Assembly: GCF_024713945.1 (NCBI RefSeq)
Contig: NC_134679.1
Span: forward strand, 1,617,001-1,681,000
DNA length: 64,000 bases
Source of the DNA: Dermatophagoides farinae
Lineage: Eukaryota > Arthropoda > Arachnida > Sarcoptiformes > Pyroglyphidae
Reading direction: 5' to 3'
Positions 15,201-28,699 of this stretch are shown in pieces. Position numbers and translations under genes: made by a program. Below the pieces are notes generated by a model that saw nothing but the letters and a program-made list of their open reading frames with translations, searched no databases and was not told where the DNA came from. How positions within the stretch are numbered: the stretch's first letter is position 1; every line of letters starts with the position of its first letter.

Positions 15201-16047
15201 CACGTTTGCTTTCAGGCAACAACAACAACAACAACAACCGAAAAAAAAGAAAAATACAAATGCAATGACTTTGTGTGAGAAATTCTTCATTGCAATCAAA
15301 CAAAGACTATAATAATGACGACGATGATGATGATGATATGATGCCACAGGGTGTGATTAATATTTGTCTGATGCTGTTTCACTGTTGCTACAAATGTTTT
15401 TTCTTTCTGTTAATTAATCATCAAAAAAGAAATGAAAATCTAAATAACCGAATTTTTTTTCTGTTTCTGCTGCTAAGTAATTTGATTCATACACACACAC
15501 ACAGACAATAAACATACACATATACAAAACACTTGCTTTTTTATGGATTTCCATAAAAAATTCACGGAAAAATCATTTTCAATGTTATATAATAATATTA
15601 TCGACCACCGAAAAAAAAACAAAATCAAAATCAAAATCAAAATAAAATATTTTGATATCCACAGCTCCACCTTTCAAGCACGATTTTTTTTTATTTTATT
15701 TTATCAAGATGTTCAAAACAAAAACAAAAACAAAGATGGATAAACTTGTGGATTAATGATGGCAAGAATTTTTTTTTGTTTATCTGCCTGTAACCATAAA
15801 ATCAGAATCCTGAACAGAATCATATCATTATCAGTAATAATAATATTAAGGGACTTGGCAAAAAAAAAAATCAAACAACAAAATATAGAAACGCGTGCGA
15901 CATATGGGAAAAAAAACCCAAAAAAGAAAAAACAACAACAACAACAACGACGACGACGACGAAAAAAAATTTTATGAAAATGCAATTAAGAAAATGAAAC
16001 AAACAAACAAAAATCTTGAAAATTTCATACTTGTTGCATACACATAG

Positions 16048-16048
<1 letters not shown>

Positions 16049-16100
<52 letters not shown>
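16049..16100. repeat. (TG)26 dinucleotide microsatellite
   Basis: An uninterrupted TG repeat of 52 nt, the longest dinucleotide repeat seen in the window. Alternating purine-pyrimidine tracts like this are length-variable and can adopt Z-DNA, but nothing here shows a function. Confidence 0.97.
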
Positions 16101-16101
<1 letters not shown>

Positions 16102-19100
16102 TGGCAACCATCAAAATCAAGCCATAATAATAATAATATATCGTGCAATTTTGCCAGGCATCATGTAGAATAAAAAAAAAAATCTAAATAAATTTTTTTT
16201 TTTACAAATCAAAAAACATAAATCATTTATATATACATCCAAGAATGATGATGGCTCATTCAAAGAACAGAACAGAACCGGACGACAATCAAGTGAATTT
16301 ATTTCATCTCATCATCATCATCATCATCATCATAATTTTCTATTTTATTTCATTCCATTCAAATCATTCATTCGATATATATATTGAATTGAATTGATGA
16401 GCTTCAAAACCATTATCATGTGTGTGTGTATGTATAGAACATCAGTTTTTATTCATGATTTTCATCATCATCATCATCATCATCATGATTATGATTACGA
16501 ATATTATGATATAATCATGATAAAGTGAAAAAAAACAACCAGAAATACATTCAATCCATTTTTTTTTGTTGTTTCATTTTGATGTTTTTATTGAATATAA
16601 AAAAAATGAATGATGATGATGATGATGATGATTTTGTTCAGCTTGCTGCGCTATTACCACTACTACTACTACTCGTGATTATTATTTTTTTTCTTGGTTT
16701 TTGAAATCTTATCCATAGTAAGGGAGTAATGACTTTTGTATTATAATCAACATTTTTTTTTAGAATCCAATTGTAAGATCAATGATCATCATCATCATCA
16801 TCAACATCCATTGATGATGATAATGGTGTTTTTTTATATATAAATCTGGTATCCTTTATGACCATCAAACATAAAAAAAACTCATTCAATAATGATTATT
16901 ATTGTTTCATTATAATGAATGAAATGAGAAACTTGTTCTTATGATGATGATGATGAAGATCATGATGATGAAGATCATGATCATTTTAGTATTTTATGAT
17001 TCATACATCATTAACAAAACAAAAAAATTCAATGTAAAGCATCACGATTTGACATCAAGACAATTCTCTCATGATGGTTATGGCGGAAAAGACTGTGTGT
17101 GTGTGTGTCAATTTGTTAAAAATTCTGTGAAACGAAAAAACAAAAAAAAAAATTAAATTCGCTTGGATAGTTGTTGTTTATCGTTACAATTTCGCACACC
17201 TAAACATTTAGAGAAAAAAAACAACAAAAATTTCAATATTTCATTTATAATTACCGACATGAATCTAATACGACGGTGCTTGTTTGTTTGTACGTTCGTT
17301 CGCTTATTTACTTAATTAGAATCGTATACCAAAAGCGAGAGTGAGAGAGAGAGAGAGATCAGCAAGAACAACTTTTGACACAAACTCTAAGCTCTAGATC
17401 AAATTAATTGTTTTTTTCCTGTCTCATATCACCATTATATCGTGTATAACGACATTCGTTATAATGATATTCAATTCTTCATTTCGGGAATTCAAAAAAA
17501 AAAAAAAATTTGAAAAGTGTAAATGAAATGAACAATCATGGCCAATGTTTGTGTGCTGAATTTTCAACCGAAAAAAAACAAGCAGCATCATCAGCAGTAG
17601 GCAAAAAAAAATATGAATAACGAGCAAACTGTTACACAGGCTTTTTAACCAAACGGAGAAAAAAAAAATCAGTCTTTCAAATCATTTGTTCAGGTTTCCC
17701 CGGTAGTCGTCATTCGTAAAACCTAAACAAACTACTGAAGTAATGAATTTACATATGACGAGAATATAGTTGAAAATTTTCAACTCGTATTAATATATCA
17801 GGCTTCTTTTTTTTCAATAATTAGTCATTTGTTTTTTTTTCTTTTGTAAGTGGACAAACAATTATTATTATTATAGATAGATAGATAGATTACATTACAA
17901 TTTAGAATGGCTACTATTGCACGCGCGTAAATAATACCAATCATGATGACCAACACGTTCATCCGTTGTACATTTTCAAATAAATAAATTGAATGGGAAT
18001 GACCGAATGAGGCTTACAAATTGTTCTTTAAAGCTGGCCAATTATAATGATGATGATGATGATTTTTTTTTAAAAACGGAAAAAAATTTGCATTTTTAAT
18101 CGTTCAATTCAAGAAAAGAAAAAAAAAATGTTTTTTGTAACAAAGCAAAACACACACACACACACATTTAACTTCGTCTTCAATTCTCAAAAAAAAAACT
18201 TTTTTTTTCCCATTCTGGTCAGCCATTTAGGCTGGCCGGTAACATTTGGTTCATCACCATTAACATTTGTCCGTTATTTATATTGAATGAATGAATGAAT
18301 GGAATGAAACAAGATGAGAGATGGTTTTTTTTACAAATGGTAAAAAATTCAAATCATCATCATCATCATTATTCAGGGCAATTAATTTTCAAATTAATTT
18401 CAAAACAATTTAAATTAAATTAATTTTCTTTTGAATGAATGAATTAATGTATGCGTATGGTCTATTTGTGTGTGTGTGTATGTTATGTAATCATGTGAAA
18501 TTCATATATTCATATATGAAAAACGAAGGCTTGGTCTACATTTCAAATGGATGGATGGATGGATGGATGGAAATGAATTTGGCCAGGCAAAAAAAAAATG
18601 GTCATTACATTACACACACACACACATACACGGATCTAAATGGACTTTTGAAAACTTTTTTTTTTTGAATGCAAAATTTTTTAAACACAAAAAAACGCTT
18701 ATCAAAAAATGTAACCGACCACCATACACACACACACACATACAAATCATCATCACAAGTTTTGTTTTGTTTTGCTTCGTTTTGTTTCGTTTCGTTTTCT
18801 GAAACAACACATTCGAAGCCATTATTTAAATTTTTCTATTTTTCCAAATCGTTTGAAAAACTCTAAATTTAAATTTTTTTTTTTGAATGAAAAAAAAAAT
18901 TCCATCCAACGACATGCAAACACACAATAGCGACCACAATTTGATTGTGTGAAAAAATAAAAAAAAAATTTTTTCTTCAAACCCAACAAATCAATATGAT
19001 GATGATGATAATAATCTCAGTGTCGGTGTGTGTGAGTGTTATCTCCGTATCCATTTTGAGATTCCTTCATTCACACTGATACACACACACACAGACACAC

Positions 19101-21146
19101 CGAAACCAGAATCCAGAAATAATTTTTTTTTTTTTTGTGGAAATGGAACCCATACCACCAGAAAATTATTATGCATCATTATTATCAATGACTTTTGTCG
19201 ATTTAAGTGTGTTTCCATTGCTGCTGTTATTATTATTATTGTTGTTGTTGTTGTTGTTGTTGTTGTTTCTCGAAACGAAAAGTGGAAAAAAAACTTGATA
19301 AGCAAAAGTTGAAAGTACATTAAAAATACAAAAACTTGATGCACTCACGACCCTATGCCATTCATAGCTGCAAAATTGAACCGGAACCGTAGAATATTTT
19401 TTTTGTTCTCTTCTCGGTTTTTCGATCGGGAAGAAAAACAACAACAACAACAAACGAATTGTGAAAGAAAATAAAACGCGTGTGCATCTCATAAATAATG
19501 GATTTTTATTCTCGTTTCTCGATCTGAAAATAAGTTAAAGTAGAACGACCCAGACATTTTCAAAAAACGAAAAACGAAAATATTCATATTTTTTTAAAAC
19601 AAAACAAAACAAAAGAAAAAAAATTCAAGCAATCAAAATTACCATTACGTTATCGATGATCCGATACGTACAACATTCGCACACACTTACACAGAGAGAG
19701 ATTTAAATTATTTTAAAATTCAAGAATAAAAAAAAGGAGTGAGAAAAATGGATACACACACACACACACAAACAAGATACGATCTCATCGATACGATTCG
19801 TAAAATAATGATTTTTTTGTTGTTTAAAATTGCTTTTTTTTGTAAGTGTGTGGAAAAAAATGAATTGAATTGTCGATCCATTTTAGTTATTATTTTTCTT
19901 GAGCAATGTATATCATCATCATCATCATTAGTATTGGATGCACAAACACACACATACACACACACGACTTGATGATCCATCCATCCGTGCCATCAAATAC
20001 CAGACATACACACAAAAACATTTGTTTCTAAAATTGAAATCGATCTGAATCAAAAATGAAAAAAAAACACAATAAAGATTTGCCAAGTAAATCGTTGATG
20101 ATGATGATACAATAATAATAACACAACAGCCGTTGTTTCAGAAACAGACAGAAAGTTTTTTTCATCTTCTATCTTTCTCTCTCTCTTTTTTCCAGTGAAT
20201 AAGACTGAATGACTACTGATTTTTTTGACTGATTGAGCATAAAATTACCATCCGAATGAAAAAATAAAACATGATTCAATACAATTTGGATTTGAACAGC
20301 AACAAAAAAAAATTGAAAATAACCAGGAACATTTGTGGTTTTCTCTCTCTCTCACCCTCTCTTTGTAGTTGTTGTTGGTTTGATATGCATACACACACAC
20401 ACACAAGTCAATCATCATCGTAATCGATTGAAATTTTTTATTTTTTATTTTTGATTTTCACGATCCAAAACGAAAAAATCGATTCAAATTAGAAAAATGA
20501 AAGAATAAAAACCACAATCATGGTGAATGAAAACGAGAAAGGGAATCATATATCAAAACGAGGAAAAAAAATTTCCAAATCTTGATGGCTGGCTGCCATG
20601 GTTGTGAATGAAACAGCCAAAAAAAACGGGTTCATCATTCTTGAACTTTTTTTTTGAAAATGAAATTCAAAACAAAAAGAACTACTGAAACAAACATACG
20701 CTAATTATAAATTAATCATTTATAATTGAATTGTTTTTTTTTACTTCTTTATTTGCATTTTCTCTGTTTTTCTTGTTCTCTTGTTTATGATTCAAACATT
20801 ACAGTTGTATCAAAAAATTCAGATTCCATGTATACATACGAAACAAGATCTCAGATGATGACAAATTATTAATGTTTTACCAACAGTTCCAGAGAGAGAA
20901 AGAGAGAGAGATGAAAGATTCCATTTATTTGTTCCAACAACAGCATTAATTAGTAGTGGAATAGAAAAAAAACTATTAGCACATTTAATTGATCATTATG
21001 GTTGTGTGGATATATGATGATGATGGTTTTCCTTCCTTTCATTTTTTTTTCTATTTGCTTCACTAATTCAATGACAATTTACTTTTTAGTTTTGAATTTC
21101 ATCCATTGGAACAACATTGGTAATGTTTGTCCAACTAATTGATTTA

Positions 21147-21147
<1 letters not shown>

Positions 21148-21183
<36 letters not shown>
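21148..21183. repeat. (TG)n microsatellite
   Basis: An uninterrupted TG tract of about 36 nt, followed after a short gap by a GAT trinucleotide tract at about 21203-21232. It lies in the non-coding desert. Confidence 0.95.
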
Positions 21184-21187
<4 letters not shown>

Positions 21188-24143
21188 TGGGGCAAAAACA
21201 AATGATGATGATGATGATGATGATGACGATGAATCAGAATGGAGAAAAAACAAAACCAAAAAAAAAACAAAAAAAAAACGGAATGCTAGTTATGGTTGTG
21301 GAACAGGCGAAAAAAAACCTACAATACCAAACATGGTCGACGAAAAGAAAAAAAAATATGTTCGTCACAGAAGAAGAATGAAAAAAAAACCTGAAACCAC
21401 GATAAACATCACTGGATTTTTTCTATGGCCATACAGCGTTAGCAAAAAACCAACATAAATTCAATTATAAAAACCCGAACCATACTCAGAATATGGGGTA
21501 ACAATGTCGTATATATACACACACACACACTAATATTCAATATGAGCCCGAATTACCAAAGCAAAAAAAAAAATGAAATAAAAAATAAATGTGCCATTTG
21601 CATATACACACAACATGAGAAGAAGAGAAATGAATTTTGTCAAACAAAAAAAACGAAAACAACAACAACAACAACCACGACCACATAGAGTTAATGTCAT
21701 CAAATTAATTATTTTAAATAGAGCAAAAAACAACAACAACGACAAAAATATGAAACCAGAGAATCTCCCCATACACACACACACACATTTCAGATTCATC
21801 GAATATCATCACGACAATGGATGGAAACAGTGAAAATGGAGAAAAAACAAAATAAAATTATCATCACCATATCATTTTGAAACAAACGAAACGATAGAAT
21901 ATAGATTCTATGGTTACTTGAATCGATGATGATGATAGCGATGAATTCTAGAGATTCTTTCACAATGTAACAATATCATCGATATCTATAATAAAAAAAA
22001 TTAAATTCAAGCTAATATAGTATAGTGATTAACACACAACAACCATATTTTATGAATCTTATGATTCAGTTGATTCTCCTGAATATATCGATGGTTGTCA
22101 GCAATGAAATTTGACAGTTTTTCATTGATTCTAGTTTCATTTTTTTTTTCTCTCTCTCTCACTGGAATGACTTTTTTTTCGCTCAAAGTGGATAAATAAT
22201 AATAGTAATAATAAATAAGAAACGATGACAAAAAAAAGTAGAGATTGTATCGATGGCGACAGGAACCACACACATACATCATTTTTCTTTTTTTTATGCT
22301 TCCAAAAAAAAAAAAAAATTCTGGCCATGTGGTTTTACACCACCACCACCGCACACATAACGATGATGTTGATAATAATAATATTTTTCTGGTGATGATA
22401 CCTTTGAACAACAACAACAAAAAAGGTAACAGCCCTATACACACACACAACCGAAATTTTCAATCACATAGAAAATGTGGGGAAAATTACTCGAAAAAAA
22501 TAACAGATCCATTAATTTAAATTGATCCAAAATAACAACAACAACAACAGCAGAAAAAACGGAACTTTATAAAGTAAAAAAATGACAGCCAGGAGTCAGG
22601 GAGTTGTACACTTTTTTTTCAATTTTGTTATAGTTATGGATTGTTTGTGTTTGTGTCGTTGTTTTTTGTTGTATAGTAGCTGTCGGTTGTGGATATTTCT
22701 TTTTTTTTCAATTTTTTAATTAAAAAAAATATCTATATAACAGACAAACAACAACAACAATCTGTTCGTCATCCACGATCATCATCATCATGATATAACC
22801 AGGATCATGATCACGATCCGATGACAATCATGATGATGATGATGAAAAACGGTCCGAAAAAAAGTCAGAAAATTTGTTATTGTTTTTTTTTTATTATTTT
22901 TGAAACTAAAATCGATCGATCGATGAACCTGGAACCAAGAACAACAACAAAATTTGACTTTTTTCTCCAGAAACACATACTAATATGTCTATGGACAATA
23001 ACCAAAATATATATTATTCACATGCAAATATTAATGTAATAGAAAAAAATTTTTTTTTTACTCACGTTTGAATTCAATTTTGATTGAATCATTGAATTTA
23101 ACCAATATTTTCTGGTATCATTATCATCTGTGTGTATGCATGTGTGTATGTGTCATCAAAGAATGAATAAATGGATTTTTTTTCGTTGTTGTTGTTGTTG
23201 AATTGATGATTGTAACTCAGAAGAAATATATGTCTGGTGATCAGGAAAAAATGGTAAACACACCCAAAAAAAAAAAAAATAGTTAATATCAATTTCGATG
23301 AAATTGTGTTATTAAATATTTTTTCTGTATATGAGGCAAATATTATTACGAACACCGACGATTCATTTCGATTCATTTTTTTTCAATTTGTTGTTTCATC
23401 TATTGAAGATTATAACGATGATAATGATGATGATGATCGCTTTTTATTTAATCGTCAATGATGACAATGATGACAACAGAATTGATAGAAAATGATCGGA
23501 AACGTTTTTTTTTTGGTATTGAAAATTATATTTGATGATGATGGAACCTTCGTATACGAAATATATTTACAGTAACGGATATAAATTAATATATATAATA
23601 CTGGGAAAACTGTTTCACATTTATCACAATCAAACAAAAAATAACCATTAAGAAGAAAATGGAACGCGTTTATTTATTCAATTCAATTTTTTTTTTGTTC
23701 ACCGTAATTAATATATTTTCGATCGATCGTTCATCAGATTAAAAATCGAAAATTTTTGTCACAAAAATTCGAACATTGCTCAATTTTTTGTTTACAACGC
23801 AACAATGGCGCCATCCAATGTTCTGTAAATGAAATGATTTTTGGAATCTATTTTTTTTTCTTGTTTGAAATTCGACTCTTCATCATCGTCAATCAATCTG
23901 TAATAATAAATAAATTAAATTAATTAAAAAAAAACATGATGATGATGTTTGTGTTTAATCGATGACGATGATTGATTTGATGAAACAATCAAAACAAAAA
24001 AACAAAAATGCAAAATAAATTGCCACTGACACTGACATTCAATCAATCAATCAATCAATCGATCAACCTAATCATTTTCTGTCATTTTATTTGGTTCGAT
24101 TGTTGTTCATTTTTTAGACCGATTTCCTGTAATAATAACAAGA

Positions 24144-24986
24144 ATGAAATCCATTCACCATTATCACGTATTTTGTATCACTTTTATTTCGATATTCTTA
24201 ATGTTAACAACGACAGGTATGTTTCTGGTTGCATTCAAATTTCATATTTATAACAATTTTTGTTTTTCTATCCTTTGCCAACAGCCAAACGACTTAGATT
24301 ACCAATGTTATTACGAAGTAATAAATTCGAATGTACATCTACAAAAGATATTTGTATATTCAGTGTCAAAGGATTTGTAGAACAACCGAAGAATAATATT
24401 ACACGATTTTCGGATGGAAAACAAAATTTTTATCATTTCGAAATCAATGGTAAATTCAATGATAATATTCAATTCATTCGATAATTTTTTTTTTCGTTTT
24501 GTTTATTTAAATCAATTCGCAATCATGGAATAGCAAAATCAGATTACAAAACACCCTAGAATGGCTAGATTCTATTTCAAAGCATCATTGTCATCATTGA
24601 ATAATTATGATCATCAACAACAGCAACAGAAACAGCTGAAATCGAATGGCACTATTGCTGCATGCCTTGCCATTGATTACCTTATACAAGGTAATGTTAA
24701 ATTTTTGCTAATTATCAGTCAACAATCAACCGAAACCGGACAATTGCACGTATTAAATCAACAACAAATAAATCATTTTGATCGTATCGAAAATAAAAAT
24801 AATAATAACAATAACAACAACGTATGGAATACAGCATATGTAAATCTTGTGGCCAAAATGAAAAATGCTCGCGACACATTCATATTTGAAGTTTTATGTA
24901 CGAAAAATTGTACGAATAGATCAACATTTTCAATTTCACGTATCAATCTTGATTGGAATCAATGTCCATTATCGTCATCATCTTGA
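24144..24986 (+). CDS. Secreted MAM-domain-like protein (provisional model)
   Basis: Exon 1 is 24144-24216 and encodes a signal peptide (MKSIHHYHVFCITFISIFLM and on). The intron 24217-24284 has GTATGT and CCAACAG borders, and exon 2 starts at 24285 in the matching phase. Exon 2 carries a cysteine pair (ECTSTKDIC). The last exon ends with TGA at 24986. It holds CLAIDYLIQGNVKFLLIIS, WNTAYVNL, FIFEV and INLDWNQC, spaced as in a MAM domain (meprin/A5/RPTP-mu adhesion fold). The second intron is unclear. The best phase-consistent choice is 24450-24582, giving 213 aa, but it drops the MAM-like residues ARFYFK just upstream of 24583. An unspliced reading meets a stop at 24482-24484. Low-complexity Q and N runs interrupt the domain. 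I infer a small extracellular protein and do not recognise an ortholog. It converges with the ACSL gene, 184 bp away. Confidence 0.6.
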
Positions 24987-25170
24987 ACTCGGACCAAAAA
25001 AAAAAAAAATGACTTGTTGATTGAAAACAGAAAATGAGAGAGAGAGACATTATTTCATTTTTGTTTTATTTTTTTTTATTATTTTCATTCAATTTTTGTT
25101 TCGTTTAAATTTATAAATTATATCATGTTTTCTTTTTCATGATTCTCAAAACAAAAAAAACAAAAACAAA

Positions 25171-28100
25171 TTAATGCTGTGAATGGCTACCATTATACAG
25201 TGCTTCTATGACGGCATCAATTTCATCACGAAAATAATGATATAATTCATAACGTTTCAATTTCATCGTTGGTGTTAATAGGCCTGAATCATGTGTAAAT
25301 GGATCTGAATGTAATACAACATCATGTACTTGTTCATATTCTTTAAGTCGTTCACGATTTCCAATATTTTTTATATCATTAATCAATGTATTACGGAATG
25401 CCTTTTTGAACACACGGACATTGGCCGGACCGAAAAAAAAACAAAGAGTGAAACAATTCATCAAATGAAAATCAAAATTTATATATATTGAATTAATTTA
25501 CCACATTTTTACAAGCTTCAGCTGAACTTAATAGCATATTATTTTCACTACACCATAGATTAATGCCATCAATATCGGGTACGATTACAGCGATTAAACA
25601 GCCCTTGAAATGAAACAAAATAATTTGATTCAATTAAAAGTCTATAGATATAGCATAGCAGAAGAGAAAAGAAATCATTCAAGCAAGCCTATCATCATCA
25701 TATATATACCCGTTCAATATCGATATCAACATAACATTGACCCACATAGATACTTTGTATATAAATGTTTTCAATTTTATTCGGTGCAACCCAACGAATT
25801 ATATTGTTATATTGGATTACTTGTAAATCTCGTCGTCGATCCATAAATTTTAGACCATTCTATTGCAAAAAAAAACAACAACAACAACAACAATCAAAAT
25901 GAATTTTAATCACAATTTTTCAATCACAAATATACCATTGTAAATTGGCCAACATCACCGGTATGAAACCAGCCATCTTCATCCACATTTTGCATATAAG
26001 ATTCATAATCTTTATAATAACCAGAGAATACATTTGTACCTTTGACACAAATCTATGGGTGGAAAAAAAACTATTAATCGGATTGGAATCATCATTTTTT
26101 TTCAAAATTAATCACCTCTCCCATATGGGCATTTTTAGTCCAAATATTCATTTCAGGTACATCGATCAATTTGATTGCACAGCAAGCAATTGGATTGCCT
26201 AGATGTCCTGAAATTAAATGTTGTTATTGTTTTGTATTTAAAAAAAAATGAATAACACTTACGTTGTGATTGATCATTGTATTTGGTCAACGTGACAAAC
26301 GATGAACATTCAGTTATCTCATATGATTGTAGTACAGTACATCGTAATGAATTTCGCATAAAATTCAAAACCATATCGGAAATCTGATTCGATCCACTGA
26401 TCAATAATTTTAGATTACCACCCAACATTTGTTGAACGGTTTTGAATACAAGTTTATCCCATATGGAATTTTTAATATTATCACTGCATGAAATATCAAA
26501 TAAAAAAAAAACAATTCAATGTACCATTGGTCAGCTGTTGGCTTAAAATGTAAACTTGAAATTCATTACTTGAAAATAGTGTCTGAATTTTTTGTTTTCA
26601 ATGCAACATTCAACACTCTAGATTTCATCCAATTTCCTTTTAATTTTCCAATTACACGATGATAGATACGATTCAATATTCGTGGTACACAAACCATAAT
26701 AGTTGGTTCCAAAATTGGTAGATCACGTGATAAATCTTTGAAATCACCAAAATAAATTCCAACACGTCCACCGGAATAGAACATACAAAGTTTAATGATA
26801 CGTTCACGTAAATGTGCTATGGATGAATAGGATACCATTGTTTCAAATTTCAAATCAATATTTCCATTCTGCAAAAAAAAAAGATTCCACAATCTTGATA
26901 TCAATTTTTTTCATTGAATTTAGTAAAAAAAAAAAATCTTACAATTTGATATAGAATAGCTGAACAATTTGCGACTAAATTGCCATGTGTCAGTAGTACA
27001 CCTTTTGGTTGACCAGTTGCTCCGCTTGTATAGCTTATCACTAAATTTTTTTTTTTGTTTAAAAATTTAAAAACTTTATTCATTCATTAATCTTACATGC
27101 TAAATCAGTGGCCCTTGGCAAGCTATCAACAATTAACAATTTCATTAACTAATTAATTCATGAATAAACCCGTGGATCTTACATACATTTACCGGTGATG
27201 GATGTAAAGAACCTAGCCGCTAATAAATTTGATAGAATTTAAAATTGATTAACAAAACAAAACAAAACAAAAAAATCAATCAATCAATCAATACTTCAAT
27301 CTCAGTGAATGGATAAAGTTTAATATTCATTTTCTTTCCATATGTCAATGTTTCCGGATGAATATTTTCCGATGTTATAATAATAGTATGTAGAAATGAA
27401 CGACAAATACGTATCAATTTTTTTGCACGTTCATTTGAATCAGTAACAATGACACCTGGTTCAACTGGAATGAAACAAAAAAAAAACGAAACATTTAATC
27501 CATTTGAAAACAATTGAAACAACAGTAGTACTTTGATTTAGAATTTCCAATACAATGCTACCCTTGAATGAATCATAAATAGGCACCGGTACCATTGAAT
27601 AATGATAACAACCAAATTCAGCAATTAATGATTTAAAATTATTCCGTCCATATAATACAATCATTGTATGATTATTTGGTTCACCACCAATATGTACTAA
27701 TCCTGAACCAAATGAATGCATTTTGAATATTGTCTATTCATACAATTTTTCATTGAAAAATTTTTTTTTTTTAAAGATTCGAAAAGTTAAATCAATTTGA
27801 CAGTTTTCAAAAAAAAAAAAAAAATTGAAAATGAACTTAACCTGATTGTAGCTAAACCATTCATAATCACTGGAATAACCACTTTTTCTTCCGATACAAT
27901 CTTGTTCCTCTGTTATATATTATAATATATATTAAATTTAAAATCACATGATGTTCTGATGATGTGATTCTTTCTTTTCTTTCACCAAAAAAAAAAAAAT
28001 TTCCTTACTTGCTATTTCAAATCCATGATAAATGCAGTCTAGGCAAGTTTTCACTTCAGGATTAATGGTTAACAAATATTGTTCAGTTTGTGAATACCAA

Positions 28101-28318
28101 CGGATATTTGTACTGTCCATAGTCTTCGTCGTCGTTGTCGTTTCCTTATCAAAATGGCCAATGACATTGGTGGTATCCCGTCGAAAAGTGATAAATTCAA
28201 CGAAAAGAAAGGAAAAAAACCAATTTCAGATGAACGATAAGAAATAAAAGTAAGCAAATTTTTCTGAAAAAAAACTTACATATTGTGTTTGGCTATTCGA
28301 ATCTTTATTATCATCCAT
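25171..28318 (-). CDS. Long-chain fatty acid--CoA ligase (ACSL family), 15 exons
   Basis: Activates long-chain fatty acids to acyl-CoA through an acyl-AMP intermediate. Exons on the minus strand: 28318-28280, 28144-28009, 27909-27842, 27733-27532, 27464-27295, 27219-27193, 27148-27097, 27040-26943, 26868-26570, 26483-26263, 26207-26116, 26052-25936, 25859-25710, 25603-25502, 25401-25171. All phases close to 667 aa, the usual ACSL length. Visible motifs: the AMP/phosphate loop [11 protein letters not shown] (about residues 235-245), DGWFHTGD (494-501), the hinge MDRRRDL (513-519), and the C-terminal lysine region [10 protein letters not shown] (632-641). Order and linker match ACSL rather than the bubblegum or FATP families. 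Oddities: the usual GYGLTE reads SYEITE (417-422), the usual D-x-x-x-SYLPLAH reads SYSSIAH, and GEYVAPEKIE reads [12 protein letters not shown]. There is also no N-terminal hydrophobic anchor. The start is the only ATG that splices in phase; the 135-nt first intron is the least certain. Confidence 0.93.
27193..27219 (-). other. 27-nt micro-exon of ACSL
   Basis: A nine-codon exon (RLGSLHPSP) between a 75-nt and a 44-nt intron. It restores frame and matches the linker of ACSL proteins between the EDLG-type segment and the AMP-binding loop. The acceptor is TTATTAG and the donor CCG-GTAAAT. Confidence 0.75.
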
Positions 28319-28699
28319 TTTTATTTTAGTAACAAAATTTATTCAATGATGAAAGTCAATCAAAAGTGAAATGAATAAAACCTTGAATTTTTTTTTATTT
28401 CAATTTAAACCAAACAAAATTTTTTTTGAAAAAAAATAAAATGGAAAAAAAAACGTCAAATGGAACATTATCGATCCGTGGGAATATTTTAAGGTTTTTT
28501 TTTTGTTTCGATTCTAAAGATTCTTGACAAAAGAGCAAAAGAATAGAAAAACAGGATCATAACTATTGAGCTGGTTACCTTAGATACGATACATTTTAGA
28601 ATTTTGAAAATTTTTTTAAAAATTTGCTATATAACTATGGAAATCGATATAAATAAGTTTCACTTCAAATCATCATCATCATCGTCATCATTATTCGTT

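Larger units (their letters stand above)
9210..24143. other. 15-kb gene desert made of simple repeats
   Basis: I find no convincing exon on either strand in almost 15 kb. Open frames here are repeat translations (poly-V/C from GT runs, poly-T/N from CAA runs, poly-D/M from GAT runs). The longest dinucleotide tract is (TG)26 at 16049-16100; another GT tract is at 21148-21183. CT runs occur near 10954-10973 and TTTC repeats at about 12648-12665. The desert lies 5' of the visible dachshund exons. Developmental regulators often have large flanking or first-intron regulatory regions, so that is the likely role, but this is inference from position only. Confidence 0.6.

Noticed and set aside
16049-16100. 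Long TG tract as a CRISPR-like or functional array
   Set aside because: It is a pure dinucleotide microsatellite with no spacers; eukaryotic context.
22007-22450. 147-codon minus-strand open frame
   Set aside because: The content reflects A/T homopolymers and repeats (Phe, Leu, Tyr and Lys runs), with no recognisable domain.
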